The notes: generated by a model from the letters alone, not told the origin. A DNA stretch of 64,000 nt from Papilionanthe hookeriana x Papilionanthe teres (GCA_022702705.1 CM040433.1:19414682-19478681), one strand, 5' to 3'; counted from the first letter of the stretch, positions 22,123-34,297 are shown. Made by a program: numbers and translations.

Positions 22123-23670
22123 TGATCGTGATTGTATTAAATAAGTTTTTAATAAGTATTATTAGTTCAGTCACAAAGTACAATCAGTCTAATAAGAAAG
22201 CAGCCAATCTATACGCAAGCATATGTATCGCTCAAGTAATACAAGGCTCTAGTGGAGTCCTGGTTATCGATCCCACAAGGAGAAAGCAAATCTTTAAACC
22301 GTAACACAGAAATCCAACATTCAAATTACAATGCACGTAAAGTAAATACTAAAGTTGTTAAAGTTTAAAGATGTTAGAGATTTTAAGATCACTAAAGTAC
22401 TTTCTAAACTTCAAATTAAAGTTAACTAACACTACACTAAGTTTTATATTGAAAGGTTCAAATTTGGAGAAAGTTTCCCCCCTTACAAAGATGTTATGAT
22501 GAGTGAATGATAAATATTAGTGAAAAATTTTGTATTGTGCCAAATAGGAGCATAATTATTCTTTAACCTCTTCCGAGTGCTATAAAGAATATTGTTTAAT
22601 CCTAGGTTTAGTCCTAAATTCGTGGTTACTGAGAGGATACAGGCTCTCAATCTAGAGCTCCCACTTCTGTTTGCTTGAAGGCTAACTCTCGTTTTAGTTT
22701 CCAAACACTACGACCAAATTGATGATTTTAGTCTGTCATCCTAATATTTCCAATTCTAAGCCCAATAAACATATTTCTCTATTTATTTGCACCCAACCCC
22801 ATGAACTACATCACTCGTTCATGGACATTGAATATAATCTTCACTTTTGTTGTATAATCCATAGTCATTTTGGATCGTATGTTTCACAACATATTTTAAC
22901 AATTCAATTGGCCAGATCAAAAAGTTAATGAAGTATGAAGTGAAAAATCATCACAATTTCTTAACACTCACATGGCACATCCAATCTAAATCATCACTTC
23001 ACCATTTATCATTGTAAGGAGAAAGACAAAGAAATCTACTCAGAATTCATGAGGAAGATACGACAAAATAAGGATTTATATATAAAAGCAAAGTCATACA
23101 AACAATAAGAAGTAAATACAACTTATCTCAATTTCTTCCCAAAGCAAATCCTTCAAGTTCCTCTGAATCTCTTTCCCTCTTTACAACTACACACAATTCT
23201 CTCCTAGAATAGTAAGGAAGAAGCAATCTCTCACTTTCGTTCTCCTCCTACAACTATTTAAAGAAGAATCCCTCATAAATCAACACTTTTCAAACAAAAA
23301 CCTAGACTCTAAACTCTCTACACACTTTCTCTCTACTCACAAAGCACTCACACACTAAGCTACTCCTTTTTTCTGGTGCCAAACTCGCTTTGAAATAGGC
23401 TAGAGACGAATTCTCCAAGAGATACTTCAAGAATTCCTTAAAATGTCATCCAAATATATTGAATCTGGCCTCCACCGACATTGGGCACCGTCGGCGCCAT
23501 CGGTGCCCACCGCGCTTTAATTTATGCAGCTCTCTGGAATTGGGCGCTATCGGCACCAAAATATAGGTTTCTGGTTTTTGCTTTTTTGCTCCAAATTCAT
23601 TTCTTTCTGCTTCTTTTTGCTCCAGATGCCTAAAACATCATACCTGCAACAAAACATGAAAAATAACAAA
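22123..23670 (-). repeat. A1 3' LTR (start deleted)
   Basis: The left end TGATCGTG is the complement of an LTR CA end. The sequence aligns with the A2 LTR (40735-42327), for example caagtaatac...gagtcctggttatcgatccc near 22240, and carries a TATA-like tttatatataaa (- strand) near 23080. On the right, similarity to the A2 LTR fades near 23670, about 90 bases before the LTR would start, so the LTR start, polypurine tract and 3' UTR are deleted. Confidence 0.75.
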
Positions 23671-23739
23671 CACATAAGTTTACACATCAATAATAAAATA
23701 AAAGAATACTACTCTACCAGTCATCCTCTCCTTCTTCTT

Positions 23740-24824
23740 CTGGTTCTTCTTCTGCTTAGGCTGGTATGTAATATAGCGAGGGCAAGTAGGAAATATCACA
23801 CCGGATTCTCCCCTCATGAATTTCATCTGAGCTTCATGGTAAGCTATATCATACTCAACTCTTCTCTTCTGGTAATCATCATTAATATTATTTATTGTTT
23901 CTATTTCATTAATTCTGCTATGATGCCTCGCAATATCACCCTGTTATATCATCAACTGCTCCATAACATCATAATAAGTAAGAATTCTGGAGGTAGAAGG
24001 TATATCATGATTAGTGGAGGGAACCTTGCTACTTTCACTCCCAGCTCTCCATTCTACATGAGATTCATAAGTATGAATGTTGGCTTTGCTGATAGGTTTT
24101 AAAGAATGGACCAAGTCTTCACTACTATCAACCCCAACTCCTGATTGTACACATAATGTGTAAATCAGGGCAGGAAGTCCTAATCCTCCAGTGGTTTCTC
24201 CTTTAGCTACAGTCTGGATACTCTTATAAATAATTACACCAATAACTAATCATCTTCATATTTTTAATACAGTAATTCCAAATAGCTCTATCTCTAGTAA
24301 CTTCGCTATAATGATAGGTAGGTAGTAATCTTGCATAAATAAAATAGTGAAAGGCTTTAGATGCAATGTTTAACATAGAAGCAAAAAAATTTATCTTTTT
24401 CCTTTGTTTAGTTTTCCATTCCCCTTTTCCATCAGTAAGAAAATTAATTATCTCATTTAAATCAGCGTCCATGGTACCAAAAGATTCATACTCACAGAAT
24501 GAAGTCTCCTTCCATTGGTAGAGAGCATTGATTCAGTCATGAGTAAATTCTACCAATTTTCTTCGAACAAGCACGCAATCAACTTCATTTCATCGTAGAT
24601 TTGCATAAAATTCATGTACTACATCCACAATTGTAATGGTAGAAAATTAACATAATATTTCCCAGTGTCGAGCAGCAATTACCTGTTCTACAACTCTGCC
24701 CAGATTTTCAAATGCCCAATCTTGTTTGGAGGCTAAAGTTGAAGTGGTATTGTGCTTTAACATTTACAAACTTCTTTTCATCAAAATCCAACTTTCTCTT
24801 CCTCATACTCATCCTTGGAACCAT
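23740..24824 (-). pseudogene. A1 downstream ORF 2, plant-transposon-protein-like
   Basis: Starts with MVPRMSMRKRKLDF at 24824, matching MAPRMAKGKRKFDY of A2. The middle part in 24224-24472 has ARLLPTYHYSEVTRDRAIWN, characteristic of the domain often named putative plant transposon protein (I believe Pfam Transposase_32) found downstream of integrase in Athila elements. The end near 23760-23850 aligns with the C-terminus of the A2 copy. The frame is broken many times. Its role is unknown; the env-like label in older literature is positional only. Confidence 0.65.
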
Positions 24825-25200
24825 TTCAAAATTTCTAGAAAATATGAAAATAAATCCAAATAAATTCTAAAATTGCAATGTAGTAAACTTCAAAGATAAA
24901 TCTAATAGGTAAAAACTTTACACCATGGATTATCTTAAAGTTTTCTTCATAACCTCCAAATTTTTGAATTTCACCAATGTAGGAGATTTCTATGGTGAAA
25001 ATAAAAAAAAATTTAGTTCAAAGTAGGGCTCTTACCAAAAGAAGATGACATGCAACCTCTAAAAGCCTCAAAATCACCTTATCCAAATGCAAGCAAGCGT
25101 TAGTTGTAGTTCTTAGCCATGGTAAGAGGTTGAAGATGGTCAAAGTGAGGTCAACTACTCAAATTCGTGTTTTTAAGAAAATATGGGAAATTTCGGGCTT

Positions 25201-25224
25201 TGGGCGCCGTCGGTGCCGGACCGA
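25201..25224. repeat. A1 GC word ahead of downstream ORF 2
   Basis: tgggcgccgtcggtgccgga lies in AT-rich spacer about 380 bases upstream (- strand) of the ORF 2 start. It matches the A1 LTR words at 23481-23558. The rest of 24825-25586 shows no gene. Confidence 0.7.
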
Positions 25225-25586
25225 TTTTCTGGTTCCATTTTTTTGTGATTTTGATCATTTCTAAGTTACATGGGCATCTAATTAGCCCTTTTTAAGCATC
25301 TATTTTAATAATTAAGTGATCAAATAATAAAAATTTTACACAAACAACACAAAACATCACTTTTATATATAAAATCTACTATTACAAACATTCACATATA
25401 AATCATTCTACCACATAATAATTTAGCTGCGCAATCAAACCACAACACTCTAATGCTGAAAACTAAACATAGACTCAAATCCCAAGCATAATAAGTCTGA
25501 AATCACACAATAAAGCAAGCAAAATACGAAACACTAATAGGCATAATAAAGTTCAAACACCAAATACTAGATAAAATAGAGAATCA

Positions 25587-26746
25587 CTACTCCTCATCAA
25601 TGACAGTGCTATCTTCTCTAATATCTCTCATGAATTGGTGGAGCACGAACAAATTGTAGAAGGGTCGATATGGGAATTCATCAGTTGAGTCCTCTTGAAT
25701 CCAAGCCTTTTTCTTCATCAAACGTATCAAGCCTTCTTCGATACACCCAGTAGGATCAAATTGTTCCTTCAGCCTCCAATCTAGGTGATCAAATAATTCA
25801 GAAATATTATTTATTGCATTCACAAGATTTTGTATCTCTTTCTCCAGTTTCTTGATCTTCTTTAAAATCAAATGCTAACTTTCAGGAAAGCGAGGTTGAA
25901 TAGGTAGTAAACTCTGAGATGATTGGTCTACAATTATGCTCAGATCATTTTCAGTTGCTTGGCAGTCATAAATGTTAGTTGGGTCCTTGGGCTTCCAAGG
26001 GAGAAGCACTTTTTCCCAGCTTTCATATGGCATTTGTGACTGGCTGTAGAGAAGAAATATAGTGGAAGGATATCCCAAACCATAATTTGATCCATGCACA
26101 ATGAAGCACAAAACAGATTTCACAATTATGGTGCCAATATCAACAGGCCTTCCAGTTTGAATACAATAGTTCAGTATCACACATTATTTCGTCACTTTAT
26201 TAATTTTCTTAGTTGGGAGTAATTTTAAAGATATAAAGAAATATCATTACTTCGAGATAGGATGCAATAAGGTAGTAGAGAAATTTACATACTCTTTGTC
26301 TTTTATCTCCAAATCTTCACCTTCATCCGTCAAATATCAATAGATTTTATTCATGTTGTCTCTTATAGAGGAAAATTTGTGTAATGATAGATTGTCACAT
26401 TTTCTAACGTGAAAATTTCATTAATCATTGTAGGAGTGAATGGTACCCACTTACCTTGCACATAGACGACTCCTTTGTTGATTCCATGAAGATTTACATA
26501 AATTTCCTCCACCACAGAAATGACTACTGCGGTATTAGTGTAGGAAAACACTTCTCATTGCCTCTACATATTAATTTTTTCTACTTTAGTACTAGGAACA
26601 TTCAAACCTCGATTGATAAATCATTGTTCCTTGGTTAGCCTCCTCTTTATAAGAACTTTATCACAAAGTCCCTGCCCCTCGAAACCAATGAACTTTCTCC
26701 TGATGAAAACTCTTAATCTTGGAGATCCTAAGGAGTTTGAAGCCAT
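25587..26746 (-). pseudogene. A1 downstream ORF 1, plant-transposon-protein-like with coiled coil
   Basis: The start ATG is at 26746 (MASNSLGSPRLRVFIRRKF). The piece 26363-26551 has VVEEIYVNLHG and VQGKWVPFTPTMINEIF, typical of the N-terminal half of the Athila downstream-ORF domain. 25875-26180 has ILNYCIQTGRPVDIGTIIVK, the conserved later motif. 25587-25871 begins with a Lys/Leu/Glu heptad-like stretch (ILKKIKKLEKEIQNL), probably a coiled coil, and ends in acidic sequence. Stops and frameshifts separate the three. A2 has the same ORF at 59028-60184. Confidence 0.7.
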
Positions 26747-26910
26747 GGGATGAGAATTTTGGAATTAATTTTTCTTTTTTCTGGAGTTCATGGATTTTAA
26801 AACAAGTTTAGGGACTTATAAGGGTGAAACTCTCGCTTAAAACTGCCAAAATCCACCATTTAAAACTCCAAAAACTGTAACTCGTTCCATTAGCACCTTC
26901 AATGCTGGAT

Positions 26911-26999
26911 AGGGCACCATCGGCGCCTGTGCCATGAAATGTGGCAATGCTCTCTGTAAAAGGGGGCGGTCGGCACCCATTCTGGCGCTGTCAATGCCA
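26911..26999. repeat. A1 GC words ahead of downstream ORF 1
   Basis: agggcaccatcggcgcctgt and gggggcggtcggcaccc are separated by sequence containing gctctctg. The A1 LTR has the same order (gggcaccgtcggcgcc, ctctctg, gggcgctatcggcacc) at 23481-23558. They lie about 165-250 bases before the ORF 1 start. Confidence 0.75.
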
Positions 27000-27179
27000 G
27001 AACTCAGTTTTGCTCTAACTTCATTTTGGTTCGAATAAATTTTGAATGGATACAATCCAATAACTATCATTATTTATGATGTTTATGAGTGAGTAGGACT
27101 CAAATATAAAATTAACTAATAATAATATCAATTATAACCAACTCAAGCAAGAGAAAAAACAAAGATAACTATGGGTTGC

Positions 27180-28026
27180 TGATCCATGAAAAAAAGTACC
27201 TATTTTTAGTGTTCATTTCATGCCCACTTTATGTATATTTTTAATGATATTACACTATAAAGGAAGGTATTTTGCATAATTTTGCATATTTTTGTTTTCA
27301 AGTATAAAAATATGATTTTAGAGAAAATGAAGCAAAAACTATGCAATTTTGAGCCAAAATGAGCAAGAAAAACAAATTCTAACTTAACACATATTGATAT
27401 GTCTTTCTATGCTTAATATCTTTTATATTTCTCACTTGTTTTTGAATGAAATTATACTTTTGAGAAAGGTTGTTTTTATGTCTATCTTGTAGGTGAATAT
27501 GTTAGGAATGTAACGCAACTGAAATGGGGTGAAACGGAGTTGAAACAGAGCCAAACGGAGCAAAATGGTGGAGCTGCGCACAGAATGGCGCCTAGGCGCC
27601 AAACCCGGCGCCCAGGCACCAGTGAAGACGAGAAAATGGCGCCTCGGTGCCAGAATCATCCAGAAACGGTTATTGGACGGATTTTTGACGACTTTGGGAG
27701 TTATTTTGACGGTGTTAAGTAGTTTCTAGGCCTTCTAAAAGCTTGGAAGTTATTCCTAATATATAGGACATGTGATACAATGAATCTAGACACATTGGAG
27801 CGGTTTAAATCACGAGGAGGTGTGATCCAAAGTGAAGGGGTACGACTGTTTTGGGCACGGAGTTTGGCGCCTAGGCGCCAGAGTCGGTTTCTAGAAGATT
27901 CAATGAATGTGGACTACTTTTGAAGAGGTGCCTTAAGCAACCCTTGGCCATTTTTAGAACTCTATAAATAGGAGATATTTCTACAGGAAGAAGTGCCTCT
28001 CTTGCCTCTCTCTCTCTCGTGTCTCT

Positions 28027-28068
<42 letters not shown>

Positions 28069-29490
28069 CTTAGTTATTTTAGTCATTTTAGAGTCATGAA
28101 GATGTAGATTTTTATATCTTATGGAGAGATTGGTGAGGGATTTTGAGATATTTATGTAAGGAATGTACGAGCGGCGCATGGATCGATGGGAGACTTTGGT
28201 GGAGAGATCATCTTCTTTCCTTCAGAGGGAAAAAGCTAAGTATTGTGTTCTTCATTCTCTTGTAATTGTTGTAAACACTTTCTAGTGGATTTTCTTTATT
28301 TTAAACCAAGTTTTCTGTCGTAATTTATTCATGCTTCATAAGTAATTTTCTTTACTCTTTCTTTTAATATGAAGTAGTGGCATGTGTAGGAAAATCATTT
28401 TTATGATAAAATTATCTATTAGATGCTTCTAGGTGACAGATAGTTGCATAAATATAATAGAATACTAATGAAATAAGTTCTTTGTTGGCACTTAAATTAT
28501 TACATAATTCTATCAACCCTTTTACTTCTTATGCCATTATTTTCATTTACTTTTATTTTGTAATGAAATAGATGCATGTTTAGGAATTAAGATTTGCTTA
28601 GATATTCTCTTATCAAATTATGGTGATGATATTCATACCGGATCTTCATTTACTTTACAAATTAATCACTTGTATTGTTAAAACCTGTTGAAGAACTATG
28701 AGACCTATTCGGAGATGAGTTCTTAACTAGTAAATATCACATGAATCCTTGGGTAGTCGAAGGCCTTGTGCGGGTAATTCAAGGTGAAGTGCAAATAAAT
28801 AGGGAGATATTGTTTATTGGGCGTAGAATTAATTAGTTTTTAGAGTGACATACTAAATTCTAATAATTTAGTTTAAAGAAAGGGAACAGGTCACTGGTAA
28901 GGCCGACCATAGCCACCCTTGGACATCTAGAAGTGTGAGCCTAGATTAACCCATTCTACTGATAAAACATCCTGAACCGATCTATAGATTAGCCAATGTT
29001 ATTTACACCTGGACCAAAGGGTAAAGAATAGGATTGCTTCTATTTGGCACTACTACATAAAATTTTTAGCATCTTTTTCCTACACATTATCTATGTAATT
29101 GTAAGAGAAAGGTAGTTTTTAATATCTCGAAATTCTTCAAACCAATTTATCCATGAGATATCTTTTTATTTAAGAACGTTATTTAGGATTAGTTATTAGA
29201 AAACACATTTTAATCAACATTCCAAATTTAGGCTTTATAGAAATAGACTGGAATTAGCCTAAAGGATTGCTTACCTCACTTCTCTATGGGATCGATACTG
29301 GGGTTATAAAAGAAAACCCTTTATTACTTGAAACGATACGTATACTTGCGTAGTTCCCCTAGTGTGTAAAATATTTCTAAAATTTTTCAACACTTTGATT
29401 TTATACACTAGCAGCTATTTATAAATTGGGTCAAGTTTTTTGCCCTCTTTTGGAAGAAAAAAAATTACTGCGTTATTTGCGATCGGGTCA
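27180..29490 (+). repeat. N1 5' LTR
   Basis: Begins TGATCCATGAAAA, ends CGATCGGGTCA. It contains GC words at 27587-27651 and 27866-27879, a TATA box, a (CT)n tract at 28030-28064, and a block at about 28600-29020 very similar to the A3 LTR. Stretches that look open on the - strand over the CT tract are compositional. Confidence 0.93.
27963..27970 (+). promoter_or_regulatory. N1 5' LTR TATA box
   Basis: tataaata in the context gaactctataaataggag, about 85 bases after a perfect GGCGCCTAGGCGCC palindrome and 60 bases before the CT tract. The same arrangement occurs in the 3' LTR (35531-35538). Confidence 0.75.
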
Positions 29491-29497
29491 AGTTTTT

Positions 29498-29514
29498 TGC
29501 GCCGTTGCCGGGGA
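29498..29514 (+). other. N1 primer binding site
   Basis: tgcgccgttgccgggga resembles the TGGCGCCGTTGCCGGGGA site typical of Athila elements, 7 bases after the LTR. Confidence 0.8.
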
Positions 29515-29740
29515 AGCTTCAGTAAGAATTTTAGTTGAAATAATTAGGTTTGGACTTGAAAAACTGTAGTGTCATAAAAACTATTTTTGTGTGAAAAGTG
29601 TTTTGTTATATAAAAAAGTGTTGTGAAAAAAAAAATTTGTTTGTGTGAAAAATAAGGTGTTCGTGAAAATGTTTTGTTGTGTTGAATATATTTCATCTAT
29701 TGTTTGTTTAATTATTAATGTACTATTTGTTGTGATATGT

Positions 29741-31090
29741 ATGCGAAACAAAGGATCCGCAAGACTTGTGCCTTATGATCATGAGATTGAAAAAAATAAA
29801 AAAATAAAAATACAGAAAGAACTTGAAAAACTAGAAATTGAAATGGAAAACTTTCAAGATAATAACTTGTAAAATCATCATCTTCATTGAAGGATTACAT
29901 AAATTCTACGACAGATGAAATTCACTCAAGTATACAAAAACCTGTCATAGAAGCTGACTCGTTTGAAATAAATCCTGAGATTATCCAACTGGTGCAGAAC
30001 AATCAATTTGGGGGAACTCCTTTGGAGGATCCCTATTTACACTTTTCTAGTTTTCTAGAACTTTGTGCTACATTTCGTTATAACGTTATGTCAGACATTG
30101 TTGTTAGGCTAAGACTTTTTCCTTTCTTACTAAGTGATAAGGCTAAAATATGGTTATACTCATTAGCAGATGGCTCTATTAGAGTTAACTCAGAAATTCC
30201 TAGCTAAGTATTTTCCACCTTCAAGGACCACTAAACTTAGAAACGATATTATCTCATTTTGTCAATATGAAGGAGAAACAATATACGAAGCCTGTGAAAG
30301 ATTTAAGGAACTTCTAAGAAAGTGTCCACACCATGCTCTGCCCGATTGGTTAATCATTCAAACTTTTTATAATGGGTTAGTAGGATCCCTTAGGACTATA
30401 ATTGATGCAACTGCTGGTGGTTCATTAATGTCAAAATCAATTAATGAAGCGTATGCATTAATTGAAAAAATGGCTACAAATGAATTTCAATGGCCCTCTG
30501 CAAGGGTAAATCATAAAAATGTAGCTGGTGTTCATGATACAGATGTGATTACAATTTTTACATCTCAGGTTGCCGCAATATCAAGGAAGTTGGACCAATT
30601 TGGAATGAACTAGCCTCAATTTACTTCTGTAGGTGAGGAAAGTTCATTAGGGCGTATAATTGATTCTAACTTATCATATGATGCTTTAAATACCATAAAC
30701 AACCCATATTCTAATTTTTACAACCCGTGTTGGGAGAACCATCCTAAATTTAACTGGAATCATACTACTGATGGTGGAAACCAAAAATGGGAAAATAATC
30801 ATGCAAATCCTATTGAAAGTTGGAATAATCATGGGAACACAAACTATAGAGCTTCATATCCACCAGACTCTATGAATGATCAACAATTTGAGGATAAGAA
30901 GATGTCTATGGAAGAAGTGGTATTGAAAATGGGAAACCAGTTGCAAAGTCAAAATGCTACGATTAAAAATATAGAGAATCAACTGGAACAAATGACTAAT
31001 TCACTTAGCAATAGACCCCAATGAACACTTCCTAGCAACATTGAGATCAACCCTAAAAAGAACACTAATGAACAAGTAGAAGCTGTCTAA
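29741..31090 (+). pseudogene. N1 gag (Athila type), few breaks
   Basis: The likely start is the ATG at 29741 (MRNKGSARLVPYD), matching the A3 gag start (MRSSGYEGLLPFD). The longer frame from 29645 adds a hydrophobic lead probably not used. Pieces 29887-30207 and 30170-30613 carry VQNNQFGGTPLEDPYLH, FLELCATFRYN, ELTQKFLAKYFPPSRTTKL and PHHALPDWLIIQTFYNGL, the hallmark Athila capsid text. A stop at about 29870, a frameshift near 30165, and stops at 30611, 31021 and 31088 break it. The C-terminal Asn/Trp-rich part (to 30900) and a coiled-coil stretch match A3. No CCHC knuckle is seen, as is usual for Athila gag. Confidence 0.88.
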
Positions 31091-31117
31091 TTAAAAAGTG
31101 GAAGAGAGATAGAGGAT

Positions 31118-31825
31118 GTGGTTAAAAAAGTGAAAGAAGTTGTGAGAGAAACAAAGAAAACTAAAAGACCTGAAAAACATGTTTCTAAGGATCTGGAAAA
31201 ATTAATTTCTCCAACTAAAATTAGTTTGGAAAAACCACCACCTCCATTTCCTCAAAGACTTAGACAGCATGAGTTGGATAAGAAATTTTTAAAGTTCATG
31301 AAAGTACTTAAGACATTAACGATAAATATTCCTTTCACTGAAGCTTTGGAACAGATGCCAAGTTATGCAAAGTTTATGAAGGAGATATTATACAAGAAAA
31401 GAAAATTTGGGGATAACGAGACAGTTGCACTAAGTGAGGAGTGCAGCACTATACTTCAGAAAAATTTTTCTCAGAAATTTAAAGATCCTTGTAGCTTTAC
31501 AATTCCTTGTGCAATTGGAAAAAGATTATGTGGAAAAGCTTTATGTGATTTAGGAGTGAGCATTAATGTGATGTCTCTATCTATATTTAGAAGGATAGGT
31601 TTAGTCGATATTTCTCCCACTACTGTAACCCTTATGTTAGCTAATCGATCTATCATTTATCCAAAAGGAGTTATAGAAGACGTACTTGTTAAAGTGGATA
31701 AATTTATCTTTCCTTTGGACTTTATTAAATTAGATATGGAGGAAGATAAAGATATTCCAATTATTTTGGGGAGACCTTTCCTTGTTACCGGACAAGCTAT
31801 GATAGATGTGCAAAAGGAAAGTTGA
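31118..31825 (+). CDS. N1 protease domain, open frame
   Basis: This 235-aa open frame continues the gag-pol frame. It has FTEALEQMPSYAKFMKEIL (about residues 70-88), then IPCAIGKRLCGKALCDLGVS with the retropepsin active-site D-L-G (Athila uses DLGAS), and the C-terminal motif IPIILGRPFLVTG. The Asp is present, so the fold may be intact, in contrast to most domains in the window. A stop at 31823 breaks the continuation. In autonomous Athila copies RT follows about 200 residues downstream; here it never appears. Maintenance of gag and protease without polymerase suggests their products, or the RNA, are used in cis. Confidence 0.85.
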   Translation: MVKKVKEVVRETKKTKRPEKHVSKDLEKLISPTKISLEKPPPPFPQRLRQHELDKKFLKFMKVLKTLTINIPFTEALEQMPSYAKFMKEILYKKRKFGDNETVALSEECSTILQKNFSQKFKDPCSFTIPCAIGKRLCGKALCDLGVSINVMSLSIFRRIGLVDISPTTVTLMLANRSIIYPKGVIEDVLVKVDKFIFPLDFIKLDMEEDKDIPIILGRPFLVTGQAMIDVQKES

Positions 31826-32235
31826 CTATGAATATTAATGACCAGGAATCAACTTTTGATGTATTAAAGACTATGAAATATCCATCTTAGAGAAAAAATT
31901 ATGATTGTTTTTGGATTGATGAAATTGATTATCTAAGTAAAGACCATTTCCAAGAAAGTTTTAAGAGTAAGTTAACAGATGAGGTCGGAATGGATTTTCA
32001 TGATGATTCAAAAATGTTATTTAAAGAAGACTATATGTATGTTCTGGAGAGGTGTGAAATGATGGACGCTACCAAAAATAGTAAATTTTTAATTCCATTT
32101 TTTGAAAAATCTCATGAACATAAGATGGATGTACCCCATACAATTTTAAAGCCTATCTATTTAGGGAATTCATCTACACAACCAGCCTTTATATCTTTAG
32201 ATTCGACTCAATCACAAGAAAAACCTGAATTGAAT
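31826..32235 (+). pseudogene. N1 protease-RT linker remnant
   Basis: Open from 31990, this corresponds to the Athila linker before RT. It keeps TILKPIYLGNSSTQPAFISL, the counterpart of the LKYVFLGNS.TLP motif in A2 and A3 just ahead of RT. Similarity to autonomous elements stops right after this motif, at about 32235, which marks the point where pol was replaced. Confidence 0.75.
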
Positions 32236-32820
32236 GATGAACATGATAAAGTTATTGAACTAGGACTTGGAAGAGAATTTGAGGATATATTTCAAAAGAA
32301 CTTTGAGTTGAGAAAAGAGGATAAGGATATTGGAAGACCATTGGAAGAAATTTCTAAGGAATTAGAAAAACTTATTTCCTCAACTATGATAGATCCTCCA
32401 TCATTTAATAATTATAAAGGGGAAGAATCTAAAGATAATTTGAAATAGAAGAGTAACATAGAGGATACTGATCCAGAATCTGAATTATCTAAAGAGAATC
32501 TGATCCAAAATTTGGGAGATATTAAAGTATCTTATAAAGATCCATTTGTTATAAATTTCAAGGATGATATTAATATGCAAATTCAAAAAATCAATAGAAG
32601 AATATTGGATCTAGAAAGAAATATGACGAACAATGATATAAATCAAACTGAAAATGAAGAGCTGAGTGAAAAATTAAAATTTGAGGATTTTATAGGAATC
32701 CCTAGATCTGGAAATGATTGGGTGATTATAGCATTACTTAATTGGAATTTTGATCCAGGAGGAATCATATGTCGGGCCCGCGACATTAAAACCAAGCGCT
32801 TTATGGGAGGCAACCCATAG
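32236..32820 (+). CDS. N1 novel 3' ORF in place of RT-RNase H-integrase
   Basis: An open frame runs from 31990 to 32448; after one stop it resumes at 32512-32820 (102 aa). The protein is charged and probably mostly helical: REFEDIFQKNFELRKEDKDI, RPLEEISKELEKLISS, then DPFVINFKDDINMQIQKINR and RILDLERNM, and KFEDFIGIPRSGNDW near the end. N0 carries the same protein with about 72% identity over 69 residues. I recognise no known domain. It may be a leftover linker segment, a coiled-coil partner of Gag, or a packaging factor. The ORF runs into the post-coding motif at 32771. Confidence 0.65.
32771..32818 (+). repeat. Athila post-coding motif, N1 copy
   Basis: gtcgggcccgcgacattaaa, then ccaagcgctttatgggaggc and aaccc. 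It matches A3 51371-51415 closely even though N1 lacks pol. Confidence 0.85.
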
Positions 32821-34205
32821 TTATCAATGTGCTTTGATTTAGTGTGCTTGCGAGTCATGATTGTTTATGTGTTGTTTTGTGTTTTCTTTAATGCGTATTA
32901 GATTAATGTTGTGAGGTTATGCCTTGGTCTTGACTAAATTTGTATATGACTTCTGGTAGTAGCAGGATGACGAGTCTGTTATAACTAAGTTATCAATCGA
33001 AGCTAAGCATTACCTTGAAGCATGTAGAGTTTAGACTTGGACCACTCCATGTCAGTTCTATTACTTCCTTTAACTAACTTTTTTTTCACTAAGTAAGGTC
33101 ATGAAATTGCTTAATGAACAACATATGAATGAACTACACTATTTTTATTTACCAAATTATCATTATTAGTGTAGTTTATTTCGTTATAAATTGAAAGGAA
33201 GGAGGGAAAATGTGAGTAGAAAGGAGATCAAATTAACCTCAATTGATATTTATTTACGAATCTGCGAGTATATGTATTTTAGTTTGTGTGTTTGTGTTTG
33301 TGTTTGTGTTTGTGTTACAACAATTTAGAGATTTGAAGAACACTTAAATATATATTCCCATGCCGATGTTTGTCTTACTTGTTAGACCTTTCTTTAGTTT
33401 AATTTTAACATGTTTAGTTTAGATTTACTTTCTATTGCTAATTGTTATGTCCTGATGAATATTTGTAGATGTTTTTGACAAACATTTGTGGTAGATAGAA
33501 TTTCTGAACTATTTTTCTTCCTGCTTATATTTTCTGTGTTGAATGCTATACATGTTCAAATTCAAGTTTGAAGGTAGGAAGAAAAATATATTTTAAAGTT
33601 AATATACATCCTTTAAGTTTAATATTATAATAAGCATGTTTTAGGCTAAATTTACTTTCTTCTGCAATCATTCTATTCTGATTATGCATGTATATAAATT
33701 TGATAGGATGTTGTAGTAGTTAGTAGATTTATCTTTTATTTTTCTTCCTCCTACATTTTATGGAATTAATTGCAAAATATTTTAAAATTCAAGTTTGGGG
33801 GGATGAAAAATGAATTTTGAAAAACTTAAATTTTATTTGTCCTAAAAAATGCTATAAATAAATTTGATTTTTGATTGAAAAATAATTATGTGTATGAAGT
33901 TATATTAGGGAAATAAAATTTTGAATATAGAAATGAGTAAGAAAATTTAGTTAAAATTTATAGTAGTGATGAAAAATTTAAAGTTAAATTTTTCTTAGCG
34001 AAGAAATGATAAATATTGTGTAACTATCTTTAGTAAGAAATGTTGTATTTTTAGAAAAATAAAAGGATTATACTTTTGTTTTCAATATTTAAATTTCTAT
34101 CATTGAAAAATAATTTTCAAAACTGTTATTATATTTCTAAGTAAAAGATATATATCTACCTTATGCTTTAGGAAAGGAAGGGTGGAATTCAAAATTATTA
34201 AAGGC

Positions 34206-34297
34206 CTATCCAGATATAGTAATCCTTGCCTAAAAAAAAAAAAAGAAGAAGAAGAAGAAAAAAGAAAAGAAAAAGAAAAAGAAAAGAAAAGAAAAGT
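34206..34297 (+). repeat. Conserved 3' UTR word plus purine tract, N1
   Basis: ctatccagatatagtaatc is followed by an almost pure A/G tract of about 65 bases. Equivalents occur in A3 (55135-55231) and A2 (42730-42836, - strand). Confidence 0.75.

Noticed and set aside
27871..28179. Frames with long Glu-Arg runs (also 35530-35763)
   Set aside because: Translations of the CT microsatellite inside N1 LTRs.
29645..29740. Hydrophobic N-terminal extension of N1 gag as a signal peptide
   Set aside because: It lies before the Met that matches the A3 gag start, and the upstream sequence is low-complexity GTGTG/AAAA leader.
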